Under the pieces are notes generated by a model. It did no database searches, had not been told where the DNA came from, and saw only the letters and a program-made list of their open reading frames with translations. Source: Thermoplasmata archaeon (GTDB lineage: Archaea; Thermoplasmatota; Thermoplasmata; Lutacidiplasmatales; UBA184). Taken from it: a DNA stretch of 6,562 bases. This document shows, one piece after another, positions 6,095-6,562 of this stretch. The stretch covers positions 1-6,562 of the forward strand of contig JABEUK010000063.1 in the NCBI GenBank assembly GCA_013044425.1, read 5' to 3'. The translations under genes were made by a program, and so were the position numbers. The stretch's first letter is position 1, and the number at the start of each line of letters is the position of its first letter.

Positions 6095-6110
6095 TGGTCC
6101 ATCGGGACCA
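6095..6110. terminator. perfect 6-bp hairpin after the exporter operon
   Basis: TGGTCC-ATCG-GGACCA forms a perfect 6-bp stem with a 4-base loop, 13 bases beyond the permease stop and between two convergent genes. There is no T-run behind it, so it is not a classical intrinsic terminator. Its placement suggests a possible role in transcript end formation or stability. Short hairpins also arise by chance in GC-rich DNA. Confidence 0.25.
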
Positions 6111-6162
6111 CCGGGCGCACCGTACCAGGTAGGCCCGTTCGTGCGCAGTCGAACACGACCCA

Positions 6163-6176
6163 CAGCCTGGGGGCTG
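6163..6176. terminator. 5-bp GC hairpin in the convergent spacer
   Basis: CAGCC-TGGG-GGCTG forms a 5-bp stem, 18 bases beyond the stop codon of the leftward dehydrogenase. It is a weak candidate for an end-of-transcript structure and lacks a T-run on either strand. Confidence 0.15.
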
Positions 6177-6194
6177 GTCGGGACATCGAGAGCA

Positions 6195-6562
6195 CTACGG
6201 CACGAGCACCGCGGCGCCTTCGAGGGCGCCCTCCCGGAGCCGGTCGAGCGCTTCGTTCGCTCGCGCGAGAGGAAAGGGCGTCGTCACGGTGCGCACCCGA
6301 GCCGCCTCGGCCATCGCGAAGAACTCTTCGCCATCCTTCCGGGTCAGGTTCGCAACGGATCGTACGATGCGTTCTCCCCAAAGGACGTCGTACGGAAAGG
6401 CGGGGATATCGCTCATGTGGATCCCCGCGCAGACCACCGTACCACCCTTCGCGGTAGCGGCCAGAGCCGCCGGCACGAGCGGGCCCACCGGAGCGAAGAT
6501 CAACGCCGCATCGAGCGGTTCCGAAGGTCGTTCGTCGGACCCGCCCGCCCACTGTGCCCCGA
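6195..6562 (-). CDS. zinc-type alcohol dehydrogenase (MDR family), C-terminal part, cut by the window edge
   Basis: The last 121 residues of an NAD(P)-dependent medium-chain dehydrogenase, whose 5' part lies beyond base 6562. The frame is open to the edge, and TAG at 6195-6197 ends it. Recognisable family sequence includes GAQWAGGSDERP and LDAALIFAPVG, then ALAATAKGGTVVCAGIH, the end of the Rossmann fold. It continues with MSDIPAFPYDVLWGERIV, SVANLTRKDGEEFFAMA, the TPFPLARANEALDRLREG helix and the terminal GAAVLVP, all typical of the last third of zinc alcohol dehydrogenases. The catalytic-zinc cysteine/histidine ligands and the GxGxxG nucleotide motif would lie upstream and are not visible, so activity cannot be judged. 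It likely oxidises an alcohol or reduces an aldehyde. The gene converges on the exporter operon, 113 bases away, and belongs to a different transcription unit. Confidence 0.9.
   Translation of the reverse strand, partial: GAQWAGGSDERPSEPLDAALIFAPVGPLVPAALAATAKGGTVVCAGIHMSDIPAFPYDVLWGERIVRSVANLTRKDGEEFFAMAEAARVRTVTTPFPLARANEALDRLREGALEGAAVLVP

Noticed and set aside
5248..6552. 434-residue open frame on the minus strand across the permease
   Set aside because: Its product is dominated by Arg, Glu, His and Asp in a repetitive mix typical of the complement of GC-rich membrane-protein genes. It also overlaps the confident permease and dehydrogenase.

Overview
This window is a GC-rich stretch of prokaryotic chromosome. 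It holds six confident protein-coding genes, one of them cut by the right edge, and no recognisable rRNA, tRNA, CRISPR array or insertion sequence. Several signs point to an archaeon, possibly a high-GC Thermoplasmatota member. These are a glycosyltransferase related to archaeal TreT, a phosphatase resembling archaeal phosphoglycolate phosphatases, TATA-like boxes placed as in archaeal promoters, GGAGG/GGTGA ribosome binding sites with GTG and TTG starts, and one apparently leaderless ATG. The taxonomic call is an inference and a bacterium is not excluded.

Left block (1-3206). After about 300 bases with no confident gene (a possible 58-codon gene lies on the minus strand at 54-230), a HAD-superfamily phosphatase runs rightward (311-1051). 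It converges, 25 bases away, on a leftward pair: a TreT-like GT4 glycosyltransferase (1827-3206) followed with zero gap by an MscS-type mechanosensitive channel (1077-1826). The glycosyltransferase stop codon directly abuts the channel ATG, and the channel's ribosome binding site lies in the last glycosyltransferase codons, so the two are very probably co-translated. A sugar or compatible-solute synthase joined to an osmotic release channel, with a sugar-phosphate-type phosphatase alongside, suggests an osmolyte module. This is a hypothesis from context.

Middle (3207-4367). A 168-base divergent region separates the glycosyltransferase from a rightward small HExxH metalloprotease-like protein (3375-3932). 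A 435-base gap without a confident gene follows. Part of it (about 4032-4217) has coding-like composition but no start codon. A TATA-like box lies near its right end.

Right block (4368-6562). An ABC exporter of the DrrA/DrrB (ABC-2) type is encoded by an ATPase (4368-5327) and a six-helix permease (5314-6081), which overlap by 14 bases and share an operon. Past a short convergent spacer with two small hairpins, the C-terminal part of a zinc-type alcohol dehydrogenase (6195 to the edge, minus strand) enters the window.
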